64,000 bases of DNA from Siphonodentalium dalli. Taxonomy: Eukaryota; Mollusca; Scaphopoda; Gadilida; Siphonodentaliidae. Below the pieces are notes generated by a model. The model was not told the DNA's origin and made no database searches. It saw only the letters and a list, made by a program, of their open reading frames with translations. The position numbers and the translations under genes are program-made. Every line of letters starts with the position of its first letter. Within the stretch, counting starts at the first letter, position 1. Positions 38,801 to 52,300 of this stretch are shown here, piece after piece. Location: assembly GCA_032622095.1 (NCBI GenBank), contig CP136067.1, positions 90,822,707-90,886,706 of the forward strand, read 5' to 3'.

Positions 38801-41800
38801 TACACAAAATCAAGGCAATCGATATAGTCGTTTTGGATCTATTCGCCTTTTTCAAAGAAATCAGGGCAAGGTTTGCACCTTGCAGGATACCCAAAAGTCA
38901 AAATTTAAATCGGGTGCTGTGACGTCAGTTTTTGGTCGATTGCGCTAATGTTTACGGTGCTGTCTTCAGTTTGGACTAGCGATGCCGCTCTATGAATTTG
39001 GTCAAATTCAGAAGAAAAATGTCTTTCAAAGAGCGTTCGACCAATACCGAACTTTCGAACCGGAAGTGCTATCTATACCATTTTTCGCGTGTTTGTAGCA
39101 CATGATGAGAGGAAACTAATAATGCAAGTCCGAACTCGATATCTCAAGCGGTTCCGGAGGAGATGCGTACACAACAGTAATACAAATGAAGAGCGTTTAG
39201 TGCAAAGGTCAAGGTCGTACAAAAATAGCGATAAGTGCATAAAACTAACTTTTCGTGTATGAATATGAGTAGGAAATATCAAATCAATCGACCAGGCGGT
39301 TTCTGAGATATAAGGTCTGTTATAATAATAATAATAATTGAAATTGCACTGCAATTTCGATACTTCAATGTTTACTAAGGTGAACCATTTTTTTGTGTGC
39401 GTGTAGCACATGAGAAGACGAACCTAATAGAGCAAATCCGAACTCGATATCTCAAGCCGTTCCGGAGGATATGAGCACACAACAGTAATCAACACGAAGA
39501 GCGTTTTGTGCCAAGGTCAAGGTCGGACGAACTCCGCACCCAGTCCAGTTAATATCCAAGGACGGGAGCTATGTACGTACAAAAAATCAAGGCAATCGGC
39601 AGAGTCGTTTTGGATCTATTCGCCCTTTTCAAAGAAATCAGGGCAAGGCCCCCACCTTGCAGGATACCCAAAAGTCAAAATTTGAATCGGATGCTGTGAC
39701 GTCAGTTTTTGGTCGATTGCGCTAAATTTTACGGCGCTGTCTTCAGTTCGGACTAGCGATGCTGCCCTATGAATTTGGTCAAATTCAGAAGAAAAAAGTT
39801 TTCCAAAGAGCGTTAACCGATTCTTCGTCCAAGGTCAAGGTCGGACGAACTCCGCATCCAGTCCAGTCAATTGCCAAGGACGGTAGCTATGTTAGTACAA
39901 AAAATCAAGGCAATCGGTATGGTCGTTTTGGATCTATTCGCCTTTTTCAAAGAAATTAGGGCAAGGTTCGCACCTTGCAGGATACCCAAAAGTCAAAATT
40001 TGAATCGGATGCTGTGACGTCAGTTTTTGGTCGATTGCGCTAAATTTTACGGCGCTGTCTTCAGTTCGGACTAGCGATGCCGCCCTATGAATTTGGTCAA
40101 ATTCAGAAGAAAAAAGTTTTCCAAAGAGCGTTAACCGATTCTTCGTCCAAGGTCAAGGTCGGACGAACTCCGCATCCAGTCCAGTCAATAGCCAAGGACG
40201 GTAGCTATGTTAGTACAAAAAATCAAGGCAATCGGTATGGTCGTTTTGGATCTATTCGCCTTTTTCAAAGAAATCAGGGCAAGGTTCGCACCTTGCAGGA
40301 TACCCAAAAGTCAAAATTTGAATCGGGTGCTGTGACGTCAGTTTTTGGTCGATTGCGCTAATTTTTACGGCGTTGTCTTCCGTTCGGACTAGCGATGCCG
40401 CTCTATGAATTTGGTCAAATTCAGAAGAAAAATGTCTTTCAAAGAGCGTTCGACCAATACCGAACTTTCGAACCGGAAGTGCTATCTATACCATTTTTCG
40501 TGTGTTTGTAGCACATGATGAGAGGAAACTAATAATGCAAGTCCGAACTCGATATCTCAAGCGGTTCCGGAGGAGATGCGTACACAACAGTAATACACAT
40601 GAAGAGCGTTTAGTGCAAAGGTCAAGGTCGTACAAAAATAGCGATAAGTGCATAAAACTAACTTTTCGTGTATGAATATGAGTAGGAAATATCAAATCAA
40701 TCGACCAGGCGGTTTCTGAGATATAAGGTCTGTTATAATAATAATAATAATTGAAATTGCACTGCAATTTCGATACTTCAATGTTTACTAAGGTGAACCA
40801 TAATTTGTGTGCGTGTAGCACATGAGAAGACGAACCTAATAGAGCAAATCCGAACTCGATATCTCAAGCCGTTCCGGAGGATATGCGCACACAACAGTAA
40901 TCAACATGAAGAGCGTTTTGTGCCAAGGTCAAGGTCGGACGAACTCCGCACCCAGTCCAGTTAATATCCAAGGACGGGAGCTATGTACGTACAAAAAATC
41001 AAGGCAATCGGCAGAGTCGTTTTGGATCTATTCGCCTTTTTCAAAGAAATCAGGGCAAGGCCCCCACCTTGCAGGATACCCAAAAGTCAAAATTTGAATC
41101 GGATGCTGTGACGTCAGTTTTTTGTCGATTGCGCTAATTTTTACGGCGTTGTCTTCCGTTCGGACTAGCGATGCCGCTCTATGAATTTGGTCAAATTCAG
41201 AAGAAAAACGTTTTTCAAAGAGCGTTAACCGATTCTTCGACCATACCGATCTTTCGAACTGGAAGTGCTATCCATACCATGTTTCGCGTGTTTGTAGCAC
41301 TTGATAGGAGGAAACTAATAATGCAAGTCTGAACTCGATACCTCAAGCCGTTCCGGAGGAGATACGTGAACAACAGTAATACACATGAAGAGCGTTTAGT
41401 GCAAAGGTCAAGGTCGTACGAAATTCATACCCAGTCGGGTTAATAGCTAAGGACGAACACTATCAAAAATCATTCTAATCGGTCAATCAATTTTTGACCC
41501 ATAAGAGATCCAAGCTCACTAAAAGTTCAATCTAGTTTAAATGTGGCTATAATCAAACCGCCATTACTCCGCCATTTTTTGACCGATTGACCTAGTTGAT
41601 ATTGAATATTAATCGTCTTTGCCATGCGATATCACCCTGTGAGTTTGGTCAAATTAGGACGAACTATTTTTTTGCAACAAAATTACTGGCGACGGTCAAG
41701 GTCAATGTCGGACAAAAATAGCGGTAAGTGCATAAAACTAACTTTTCGTGGATGTATATGAGAGCAAGTCCGAACTTGATATCTCAAGCCGTTCTGGGGG

Positions 41801-42391
41801 AGATGCGCACACAACAGTAATCGACTTGAAGAGCGTTTTGTGCCAAGGTCAAGGTCGTCCAGTCAATAGCCAAGTACGAGAGCCATGTACGTACAAAAAA
41901 TCAAGGCAATCGGTGGAGTCGTTTTGGATCTATTCGCCTTTTTCAAAGAAATCAGGGCAAGGCGCCCACCTTGCAGGATACCCACAAGTCAAAATTTGAA
42001 TCTGGTGCTGTGACGTCAGTTTTTGGTCGATTGCGCTATTTTTTTACGGCATTGTCTTCAGTTCGAACTAGCGATGCCGCCTTATGAATTTGGTCAAATT
42101 CAGAAGAAAAAAGTTTTTCAAAAAGCGTTAACCGATTCTTCGTCCAAGGTCAAGGTCGGACGAACTCCGCACCCAGTCCAGTCAATAGCCAAGGACGAGA
42201 GCTATGTTAGTACACAAAATCAAGGCAATCGATATAGTCGTTTTGGATCTATTCGCCTTTTTCAAAGAAATCAGGGCAAGGTTTGCACCTTGCAGGATAC
42301 CCAAAAGTCAAAATTTAAATCGGGTGCTGTGACGTCAGTTTTTGGTCGATTGCGCTAATGTTTACGGTGCTGTCTTCAGTTTGGACTAGCG
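35890..42391. repeat. HOR block: C-A-C-B-A (3092 bp) and C-A-A-C-B-A (3410 bp)
   Basis: Module starts are 35890 C, 36667 A, 36985 C, 37761 B, 38664 A; then 38982 C, 39759 A, 40077 A, 40395 C, 41171 B, 42074 A. The second unit is the first plus one A (318 bp). Both end in a B and A with the shared changes CCAAGTACGAGAGCCATG and GAATCTGGTGC, also seen at 20290-20430. Confidence 0.9.
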
Positions 42392-45300
42392 ATGCCGCTC
42401 TATGAATTTGGTCAAATTCAGAAGAAAAATGTCTTTCAAAGAGCGTTCGACCAATACCGAACTTTCGAACCGGAAGTGCTATCTATACCATTTTTCGCGT
42501 GTTTGTAGCACATGATGAGAGGAAACTAATAATGCAAGTCCGAACTCGATATCTCAAGCGGTTCCGGAGGAGATGCGTACAGAACAGTAATACACATGAA
42601 GAGCGTTTAGTGCAAAGGTCAAGGTCGTACAAAAATAGCGATAAGTGCATAAAACTAACTTTTCGTGTATGAATATGAGTAGGAAATATCAAATCAATCG
42701 ACCAGGCGGTTTCTGAGATATAAGGTCTGTTATAATAATAATAATAATTGAAATTGCACTGCAATTTCGATACTTCAATGTTTACTAAGGTGAACCATTT
42801 TTTTGTGTGCGTGTAGCACATGAGAAGACGAACCTAATAGAGCAAATCCGAACTCGATATCTCAAGCCGTTCCGGAGGATATGAGCACACAACAGTAATC
42901 AACACGAAGAGCGTTTTGTGCCAAGGTCAAGGTCGGACGAACTCCGCACCCAGTCCAGTTAATATCCAAGGACGGGAGCTATGTACGTACAAAAAATCAA
43001 GGCAATCGGCAGAGTCGTTTTGGATCTATTCGCCCTTTTCAAAGAAATCAGGGCAAGGCCCCCACCTTGCAGGATACCCAAAAGTCAAAATTTGAATCGG
43101 ATGCTGTGACGTCAGTTTTTGGTCGATTGCGCTAAATTTTACGGCGCTGTCTTCAGTTCGGACTAGCGATGCTGCCCTATGAATTTGGTCAAATTCAGAA
43201 GAAAAAAGTTTTCCAAAGAGCGTTAACCGATTCTTCGTCCAAGGTCAAGGTCGGACGAACTCCGCATCCAGTCCAGTCAATTGCCAAGGACGGTAGCTAT
43301 GTTAGTACAAAAAATCAAGGCAATCGGTATGGTCGTTTTGGATCTATTCGCCTTTTTCAAAGAAATTAGGGCAAGGTTCGCACCTTGCAGGATACCCAAA
43401 AGTCAAAATTTGAATCGGGTGCTGTGACGTCAGTTTTTTGTCGATTGCGCTAATTTTTACGGCGTTGTCTTCCGTTCGGACTAGCGATGCCGCTCTATGA
43501 ATTTGGTCAAATTCAGAAGAAAAACGTTTTTCAAAGAGCGTTAACCGATTCTTCGACCATACCGATCTTTCGAACTGGAAGTGCTATCCATACCATGTTT
43601 CGCGTGTTTGTAGCACTTGATAGGAGGAAACTAATAATGCAAGTCTGAACTCGATACCTCAAGCCGTTCCGGAGGAGATACGTGAACAACAGTAATACAC
43701 ATGAAGAGCGTTTAGTGCAAAGGTCAAGGTCGTACGAAATTCATACCCAGTCGGGTTAATAGCTAAGGACGAACACTATCAAAAATCATTCTAATCGGTC
43801 AATCAATTTTTGACCCATAAGAGATCCAAGCTCACTAAAAGTTCAATCTAGTTTAAATGTGGCTATAATCAAACCGCCATTACTCCGCCATTTTTTGACC
43901 GATTGACCTAGTTGATATTGAATATTAATCGTCTTTGCCGTGCGATATCACCCTGTGAGTTTGGTCAAATTAGGACGAACTATTTTTTTGCAACAAAATT
44001 ACTGGCGACGGTCAAGGTCAATGTCGGACAAAAATAGCGGTAAGTGCATAAAACTAACTTTTCGTGGATGTATATGAGAGCAAGTCCGAACTTGATATCT
44101 CAAGCCGTTCTGGGGGAGATGCGCACACAACAGTAATCGACTTGAAGAGCGTTTTGTGCCAAGGTCAAGGTCGTCCAGTCAATAGCCAAGTACGAGAGCC
44201 ATGTACGTACAAAAAATCAAGGCAATCGGTGGAGTCGTTTTGGATCTATTCGCCTTTTTCAAAGAAATCAGGGCAAGGCGCCCACCTTGCAGGATACCCA
44301 CAAGTCAAAATTTGAATCGGGTGCTGTGACGTCAGTTTTTGGTCGATTGCGCTATTTTTTTTACGGCATTGTCTTCAGTTCGAACTAGCGATGCCGCCTT
44401 ATGAATTTGGTCAAATTCAGAAGAAAAATGTTTTTCAAAAAGCGTTAACCGATTCTTCGTTCAAGGTCAAGGTCGGACGAACTCCGCACCCAGTCCAGTC
44501 AATAGCCAAGGACGAGAGCTATGTTAGTACACAAAATCAAGGCAATCGATAGAGTCGTTTTGGATCTATTCGCCTTTTTCAAAGAAATCAGGGCAAGGTT
44601 TGCACCTTGCAGGATACCCAAAAGTCAAAATTTAAATCGGGTGCTGTGACGTCAGTTTTTGGTCGATTGCGCTAATGTTTACGGTGCTGTCTTCAGTTTG
44701 GACTAGCGATGCCGCTCTATGAATTTGGTCAAATTCAGAAGAAAAATGTCTTTCAAAGAGCGTTCGACCAATACCGAACTTTCGAACCGGAAGTGCTATC
44801 TATACCATTTTTCGCGTGTTTGTAGCACATGATGAGAGGAAACTAATAATGCATGTCCGAACTCGATATCTCAAGCGGTTCCGGAGGAGATGCGTACACA
44901 ACAGTAATACACATGAAGAGCGTTTAGTGCAAAGGTCAAGGTCGTACAAAAATAGCGATAAGTGCATAAAACTAACTTTTCGTGTATGAATATGAGTAGG
45001 AAATATCAAATCAATCGACCAGGCGGTTTCTGAGATATAAGGTCTGTTATAATAATAATAATAATTGAAATTGCACTGCAATTTCGATACTTCAATGTTT
45101 ACTAAGGTGAACCATTTTTTTGTGTGCGTGTAGCACATGAGAAGACGAACCTAATAGAGCAAATCCGAACTCGATATCTCAAGCCGTTCCGGAGGATATG
45201 CGCACACAACAGTAATCAACATGAAGAGCGTTTTGTGCCAAGGTCAAGGTCGGACGAACTCCGCACCCAGTCCAGTTAATATCCAAGGACGGGAGCTATG

Positions 45301-48300
45301 TACGTACAAAAAATCAAGGCAATCGGCAGAGTCGTTTTGGATCTATTCGCCCTTTTCAAAGAAATCAGGGCAAGGCCCCCACCTTGCAGGATACCCAAAA
45401 GTCAAAATTTGAATCGGATGCTGTGACGTCAGTTTTTGGTCGATTGCGCTAAATTTTACGGCGCTGTCTTCAGTTCGGACTAGCGATGCCGCCCTATGAA
45501 TTTGGTCAAATTCAGAAGAAAAAAGTTTTCCAAAGAGCGTTAACCGATTCTTCGTCCAAGGTCAAGGTCGGACGAACTCCGCATCCAGTCCAGTCAATAG
45601 CCAAGGACGGTAGCTATGTTAGTACAAAAAATCAAGGCAATCGGTATGGTCGTTTTGGATCTATTCGCCTTTTTTAAAGAAATCAGGGCAAGGTTCGCAC
45701 CTTGCAGGATACCCAAAAGTCAAAATTTGAATCGGGTGCTGTGACGTCAGTTTTTTGTCGATTGCGCTAATTTTTACGGCGTTGTCTTCCGTTCGGACTA
45801 GCGATGCCGCTCTATGAATTTGGTCAAATTCAGAAGAAAAACGTTTTTCAAAGAGCGTTAACCGATTCTTCGACCATACCGATCTTTCGAACTGGAAGTG
45901 CTATCCATACCATGTTTCGCGTGTTTGTAGCACTTGATAGGAGGAAACTAATAATGCAAGTCTGAACTCGATACCTCAAGCCGTTCCGGAGGAGATACGT
46001 GAACAACAGTAATACACATGAAGAGCGTTTAGTGCAAAGGTCAAGGTCGTACGAAATTCATACCCAGTCGGGTTAATAGCTAAGGACGAACACTATCAAA
46101 AATCATTCTAATCGGTCAATCAATTTTTGACCCATAAGAGATCCAAGCTCACTAAAAGTTCAATCTAGTTTAAATGTGGCTATAATCAAACCGCCATTAC
46201 TCCGCCATTTTTTGACCGATTGACCTAGTTGATATTGAATATTAATCGTCTTTGCCGTGCGATATCACCCTGTGAGTTTGGTCAAATTAGGACGAACTAT
46301 TTTTTTGCAACAAAATTACTGGCGACGGTCAAGGTCAATGTCGGACAAAAATAGCGGTAAGTGCATAAAACTAACTTTTCGTGGATGTATATGAGAGCAA
46401 GTCCGAACTTGATATCTCAAGCCGTTCTGGGGGAGATGCGCACACAACAGTAATCGACTTGAAGAGCGTTTTGTGCCAAGGTCAAGGTCGTCCAGTCAAT
46501 AGCCAAGTACGAGAGCCATGTACGTACAAAAAATCAAGGCAATCGGTGGAGTCGTTTTGGATCTATTCGCCTTTTTCAAAGAAATCAGGGCAAGGCGCCC
46601 ACCTTGCAGGATACCCACAAGTCAAAATTTGAATCGGGTGCTGTGACGTCAGTTTTTGGTCGATTGCGCTATTTTTTTTACGGCATTGTCTTCAGTTCGA
46701 ACTAGCGATGCCGCCTTATGAATTTGGTCAAATTCAGAAGAAAAATGTTTTTCAAAAAGCGTTAACCGATTCTTCGTTCAAGGTCAAGGTCGGACGAACT
46801 CCGCACCCAGTCCAGTCAATAGCCAAGGACGAGAGCTATGTTAGTACACAAAATCAAGGCAATCGATAGAGTCGTTTTGGATCTATTCGCCTTTTTCAAA
46901 GAAATCAGGGCAAGGTTTGCACCTTGCAGGATACCCAAAAGTCAAAATTTAAATCGGGTGCTGTGACGTCAGTTTTTGGTCGATTGCGCTAATGTTTACG
47001 GTGCTGTCTTCAGTTTGGACTAGCGATGCCGCTCTATGAATTTGGTCAAATTCAGAAGAAAAATGTCTTTCAAAGAGCGTTCGACCAATACCGAACTTTC
47101 GAACCGGAAGTGCTATCTATACCATTTTTCGCGTGTTTGTAGCACATGATGAGAGGAAACTAATAATGCATGTCCGAACTCGATATCTCAAGCGGTTCCG
47201 GAGGAGATGCGTACACAACAGTAATACACATGAAGAGCGTTTAGTGCAAAGGTCAAGGTCGTACAAAAATAGCGATAAGTGCATAAAACTAACTTTTCGT
47301 GTATGAATATGAGTAGGAAATATCAAATCAATCGACCAGGCGGTTTCTGAGATATAAGGTCTGTTATAATAATAATAATAATTGAAATTGCACTGCAATT
47401 TCGATACTTCAATGTTTACTAAGGTGAACCATTTTTTTGTGTGCGTGTAGCACATGAGAAGACGAACCTAATAGAGCAAATCCGAACTCGATATCTCAAG
47501 CCGTTCCGGAGGATATGCGCACACAACAGTAATCAACATGAAGAGCGTTTTGTGCCAAGGTCAAGGTCGGACGAACTCCGCACCCAGTCCAGTTAATATC
47601 CAAGGACGGGAGCTATGTACGTACAAAAAATCAAGGCAATCGGCAGAGTCGTTTTGGATCTATTCGCCCTTTTCAAAGAAATCAGGGCAAGGCCCCCACC
47701 TTGCAGGATACCCAAAAGTCAAAATTTGAATCGGATGCTGTGACGTCAGTTTTTGGTCGATTGCGCTAAATTTTACGGCGCTGTCTTCAGTTCGGACTAG
47801 CGATGCCGCCCTATGAATTTGGTCAAATTCAGAAGAAAAAAGTTTTCCAAAGAGCGTTAACCGATTCTTCGTCCAAGGTCAAGGTCGGACGAACTCCGCA
47901 TCCAGTCCAGTCAATAGCCAAGGACGGTAGCTATGTTAGTACAAAAAATCAAGGCAATCGGTATGGTCGTTTTGGATCTATTCGCCTTTTTTAAAGAAAT
48001 CAGGGCAAGGTTCGCACCTTGCAGGATACCCAAAAGTCAAAATTTGAATCGGGTGCTGTGACGTCAGTTTTTTGTCGATTGCGCTAATTTTTACGGCGTT
48101 GTCTTCCGTTCGGACTAGCGATGCCGCTCTATGAATTTGGTCAAATTCAGAAGAAAAACGTTTTTCAAAGAGCGTTAACCGATTCTTCGACCATACCGAT
48201 CTTTCGAACTGGAAGTGCTATCCATACCATGTTTCGCGTGTTTGTAGCACTTGATAGGAGGAAACTAATAATGCAAGTCTGAACTCGATACCTCAAGCCG

Positions 48301-49342
48301 TTCCGGAGGAGATACGTGAACAACAGTAATACACATGAAGAGCGTTTAGTGCAAAGGTCAAGGTCGTACGAAATTCATACCCAGTCGGGTTAATAGCTAA
48401 GGACGAACACTATCAAAAATCATTCTAATCGGTCAATCAATTTTTGACCCATAAGAGATCCAAGCTCACTAAAAGTTCAATCTAGTTTAAATGTGGCTAT
48501 AATCAAACCGCCATTACTCCGCCATTTTTTGACCGATTGACCTAGTTGATATTGAATATTAATCGTCTTTGCCGTGCGATATCACCCTGTGAGTTTGGTC
48601 AAATTAGGACGAACTATTTTTTTGCAACAAAATTACTGGCGACGGTCAAGGTCAATGTCGGACAAAAATAGCGGTAAGTGCATAAAACTAACTTTTCGTG
48701 GATGTATATGAGAGCAAGTCCGAACTTGATATCTCAAGCCGTTCTGGGGGAGATGCGCACACAACAGTAATCGACTTGAAGAGCGTTTTGTGCCAAGGTC
48801 AAGGTCGTCCAGTCAATAGCCAAGTACGAGAGCCATGTACGTACAAAAAATCAAGGCAATCGGTGGAGTCGTTTTGGATCTATTCGCCTTTTTCAAAGAA
48901 ATCAGGGCAAGGCGCCCACCTTGCAGGATACCCACAAGTCAAAATTTGAATCGGGTGCTGTGACGTCAGTTTTTGGTCGATTGCGCTATTTTTTTTACGG
49001 CATTGTCTTCAGTTCGAACTAGCGATGCCGCCTTATGAATTTGGTCAAATTCAGAAGAAAAATGTTTTTCAAAAAGCGTTAACCGATTCTTCGTTCAAGG
49101 TCAAGGTCGGACGAACTCCGCACCCAGTCCAGTCAATAGCCAAGGACGAGAGCTATGTTAGTACACAAAATCAAGGCAATCGATAGAGTCGTTTTGGATC
49201 TATTCGCCTTTTTCAAAGAAATCAGGGCAAGGTTTGCACCTTGCAGGATACCCAAAAGTCAAAATTTAAATCGGGTGCTGTGACGTCAGTTTTTGGTCGA
49301 TTGCGCTAATGTTTACGGTGCTGTCTTCAGTTTGGACTAGCG
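42392..49342. repeat. HOR block: three copies of C-A-B-A, 2317 bp each
   Basis: Copies start at 42392, 44709 and 47026. B measures 904 bp here because of one extra T in the T-run near 44360, 46675 and 48990. The C modules at 44709, 47026 and 49343 share AATGCATGTCCGAAC, and the B copies share TTTGCCGTGCGATATC, so these copies came from one recently amplified unit. Confidence 0.9.
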
Positions 49343-52300
49343 ATGCCGCTCTATGAATTTGGTCAAATTCAGAAGAAAAATGTCTTTCAAAGAGCGTTCG
49401 ACCAATACCGAACTTTCGAACCGGAAGTGCTATCTATACCATTTTTCGCGTGTTTGTAGCACATGATGAGAGGAAACTAATAATGCATGTCCGAACTCGA
49501 TATCTCAAGCGGTTCCGGAGGAGATGCGTACACAACAGTAATACACATGAAGAGCGTTTAGTGCAAAGGTCAAGGTCGTACAAAAATAGCGATAAGTGCA
49601 TAAAACTAACTTTTCGTGTATGAATATGAGTAGGAAATATCAAATCAATCGACCAGGCGGTTTCTGAGATATAAGGTCTGTTATAATAATAATAATAATT
49701 GAAATTGCACTGCAATTTCGATACTTCAATGTTTACTAAGGTGAACCATTTTTTTGTGTGCGTGTAGCACATGAGAAGACGAACCTAATAGAGCAAATCC
49801 GAACTCGATATCTCAAGCCGTTCCGGAGGATATGCGCACACAACAGTAATCAACATGAAGAGCGTTTTGTGCCAAGGTCAAGGTCGGACGAACTCCGCAC
49901 CCAGTCCAGTTAATATCCAAGGACGGGAGCTATGTACGTACAAAAAATCAAGGCAATCGGCAGAGTCGTTTTGGATCTATTCGCCCTTTTCAAAGAAATC
50001 AGGGCAAGGCCCCCACCTTGCAGGATACCCAAAAGTCAAAATTTGAATCGGATGCTGTGACGTCAGTTTTTGGTCGATTGCGCTAAATTTTACGGCGCTG
50101 TCTTCAGTTCGGACTAGCGATGCCGCCCTATGAATTTGGTCAAATTCAGAAGAAAAAAGTTTTCCAAAGAGCGTTAACCGATTCTTCGTCCAAGGTCAAG
50201 GTCGGACGAACTCCGCATCCAGTCCAGTCAATAGCCAAGGACGGTAGCTATGTTAGTACAAAAAATCAAGGCAATCGGTATGGTCGTTTTGGATCTATTC
50301 GCCTTTTTTAAAGAAATCAGGGCAAGGTTCGCACCTTGCAGGATACCCAAAAGTCAAAATTTGAATCGGGTGCTGTGACGTCAGTTTTTTGTCGATTGCG
50401 CTAATTTTTACGGCGTTGTCTTCCGTTCGGACTAGCGATGCCGCTCTATGAATTTGGTCAAATTCAGAAGAAAAACGTTTTTCAAAGAGCGTTAACCGAT
50501 TCTTCGACCATACCGATCTTTCGAACTGGAAGTGCTATCCATACCATGTTTCGCGTGTTTGTAGCACTTGATAGGAGGAAACTAATAATGCAAGTCTGAA
50601 CTCGATACCTCAAGCCGTTCCGGAGGAGATACGTGAACAACAGTAATACACATGAAGAGCGTTTAGTGCAAAGGTCAAGGTCGTACGAAATTCATACCCA
50701 GTCGGGTTAATAGCTAAGGACGAACACTATCAAAAATCATTCTAATCGGTCAATCAATTTTTGACCCATAAGAGATCCAAGCTCACTAAAAGTTCAATCT
50801 AGTTTAAATGTGGCTATAATCAAACCGCCATTACTCCGCCATTTTTTGACCGATTGACCTAGTTGATATTGAATATTAATCGTCTTTGCCATGCGATATC
50901 ACCCTGTGAGTTTGGTCAAATTAGGACGAACTATTTTTTTGCAACAAAATTACTGGCGACGGTCAAGGTCAATGTCGGACAAAAATAGCGGTAAGTGCAT
51001 AAAACTAACTTTTCGTGGATGTATATGAGAGCAAGTCCGAACTTGATATCTCAAGCCGTTCTGGGGGAGATGCGCACACAACAGTAATCGACTTGAAGAG
51101 CGTTTTGTGCCAAGGTCAAGGTCGTCCAGTCAATAGCCAAGGACGATAGCGATGCCGCCTTATGAATTTGGTCAAATTCAGAAGAAAAAAGTTTTCCAAA
51201 GAGCGTTAACCGATTCTTCGTCCAAGGTCAAGGTCGGACGAACTCCGCATCCAGTCCAGTCAATAGCCAAAGACGGTAGCTATGTTAGTACAAAAAATCA
51301 AGGCAATCGGTATAGTCGTTTTGGATCTATTCGCCTTTTTCAAAGAAATCAGGGCAAGGTTTGCACCTTGCAGGATACCCAAAAGTCAAAATTTGAATCG
51401 GGTGCTGTGACGTCAGTTTTTGGTCGATTGCGCTAATGTTTACGGTGCTGTCTTCAGTTTGGACTAGCGATGCCGCCCTATGAATTTGGTCAAATTCAGA
51501 AGAAAAATGTCTTTCAAAGAGCGTTCGACCAATACCGAACTTTCGAACCGGAAGTGCTATCTATACCATTTTTCGCGTGTTTGTAGCACATGATGAGAGG
51601 AAACTAATAATGCAAGTCCGAACTCGATATCTCAAGCGGTTCCGGAGGAGATGCGTACACAACAGTAATACACATGAAGAGCGTTTAGTGCAAAGGTCAA
51701 GGTCGTACAAAAATAGCGATAAGTGCATAAAACTAACTTTTCGTGTATGAATATGAGTAGGAAATATCAAATCAATCGACCAGGTGGTTTCTGAGATATA
51801 AGGTCTGTTATAATAATAATAATAATTGAAATTGCACTGCAATTTCGATACTTCAATGTTTACTAAGGTGAACCAATTTTTTGTGTGCGTGTAGCACATG
51901 AGAAGACGAACCTAATAGAGCAAATCCGAACTCGATATCTCAAGCCGTTCCGGAGGATATGCGCACACAACAGTAATCAACATGAAGAGCGTTTTGTGCC
52001 AAGGTCAAGGTCGGACGAACTCCGCACCCAGTCCAGTTAATATCCAAGGACGGGAGCTATGTACGTACAAAAAATCGGACTAGCGATGCCGCTCTATGAA
52101 TTTGGTCAAATTCAGAAGAAAAACGTTTTTCAAAGAGCGTTAACCGATTCTTCGACCATACCGATCTTTCGAACTGGAAGTGCTATCCATACCATGTTTC
52201 GCGTGTTTGTAGCACTTGATAGGAGGAAACTAATAATGCAAGTCTGAACTCGATACCTCAAGCCGTTCCGGAGGAGATACGTGAACAACAGTAATACACA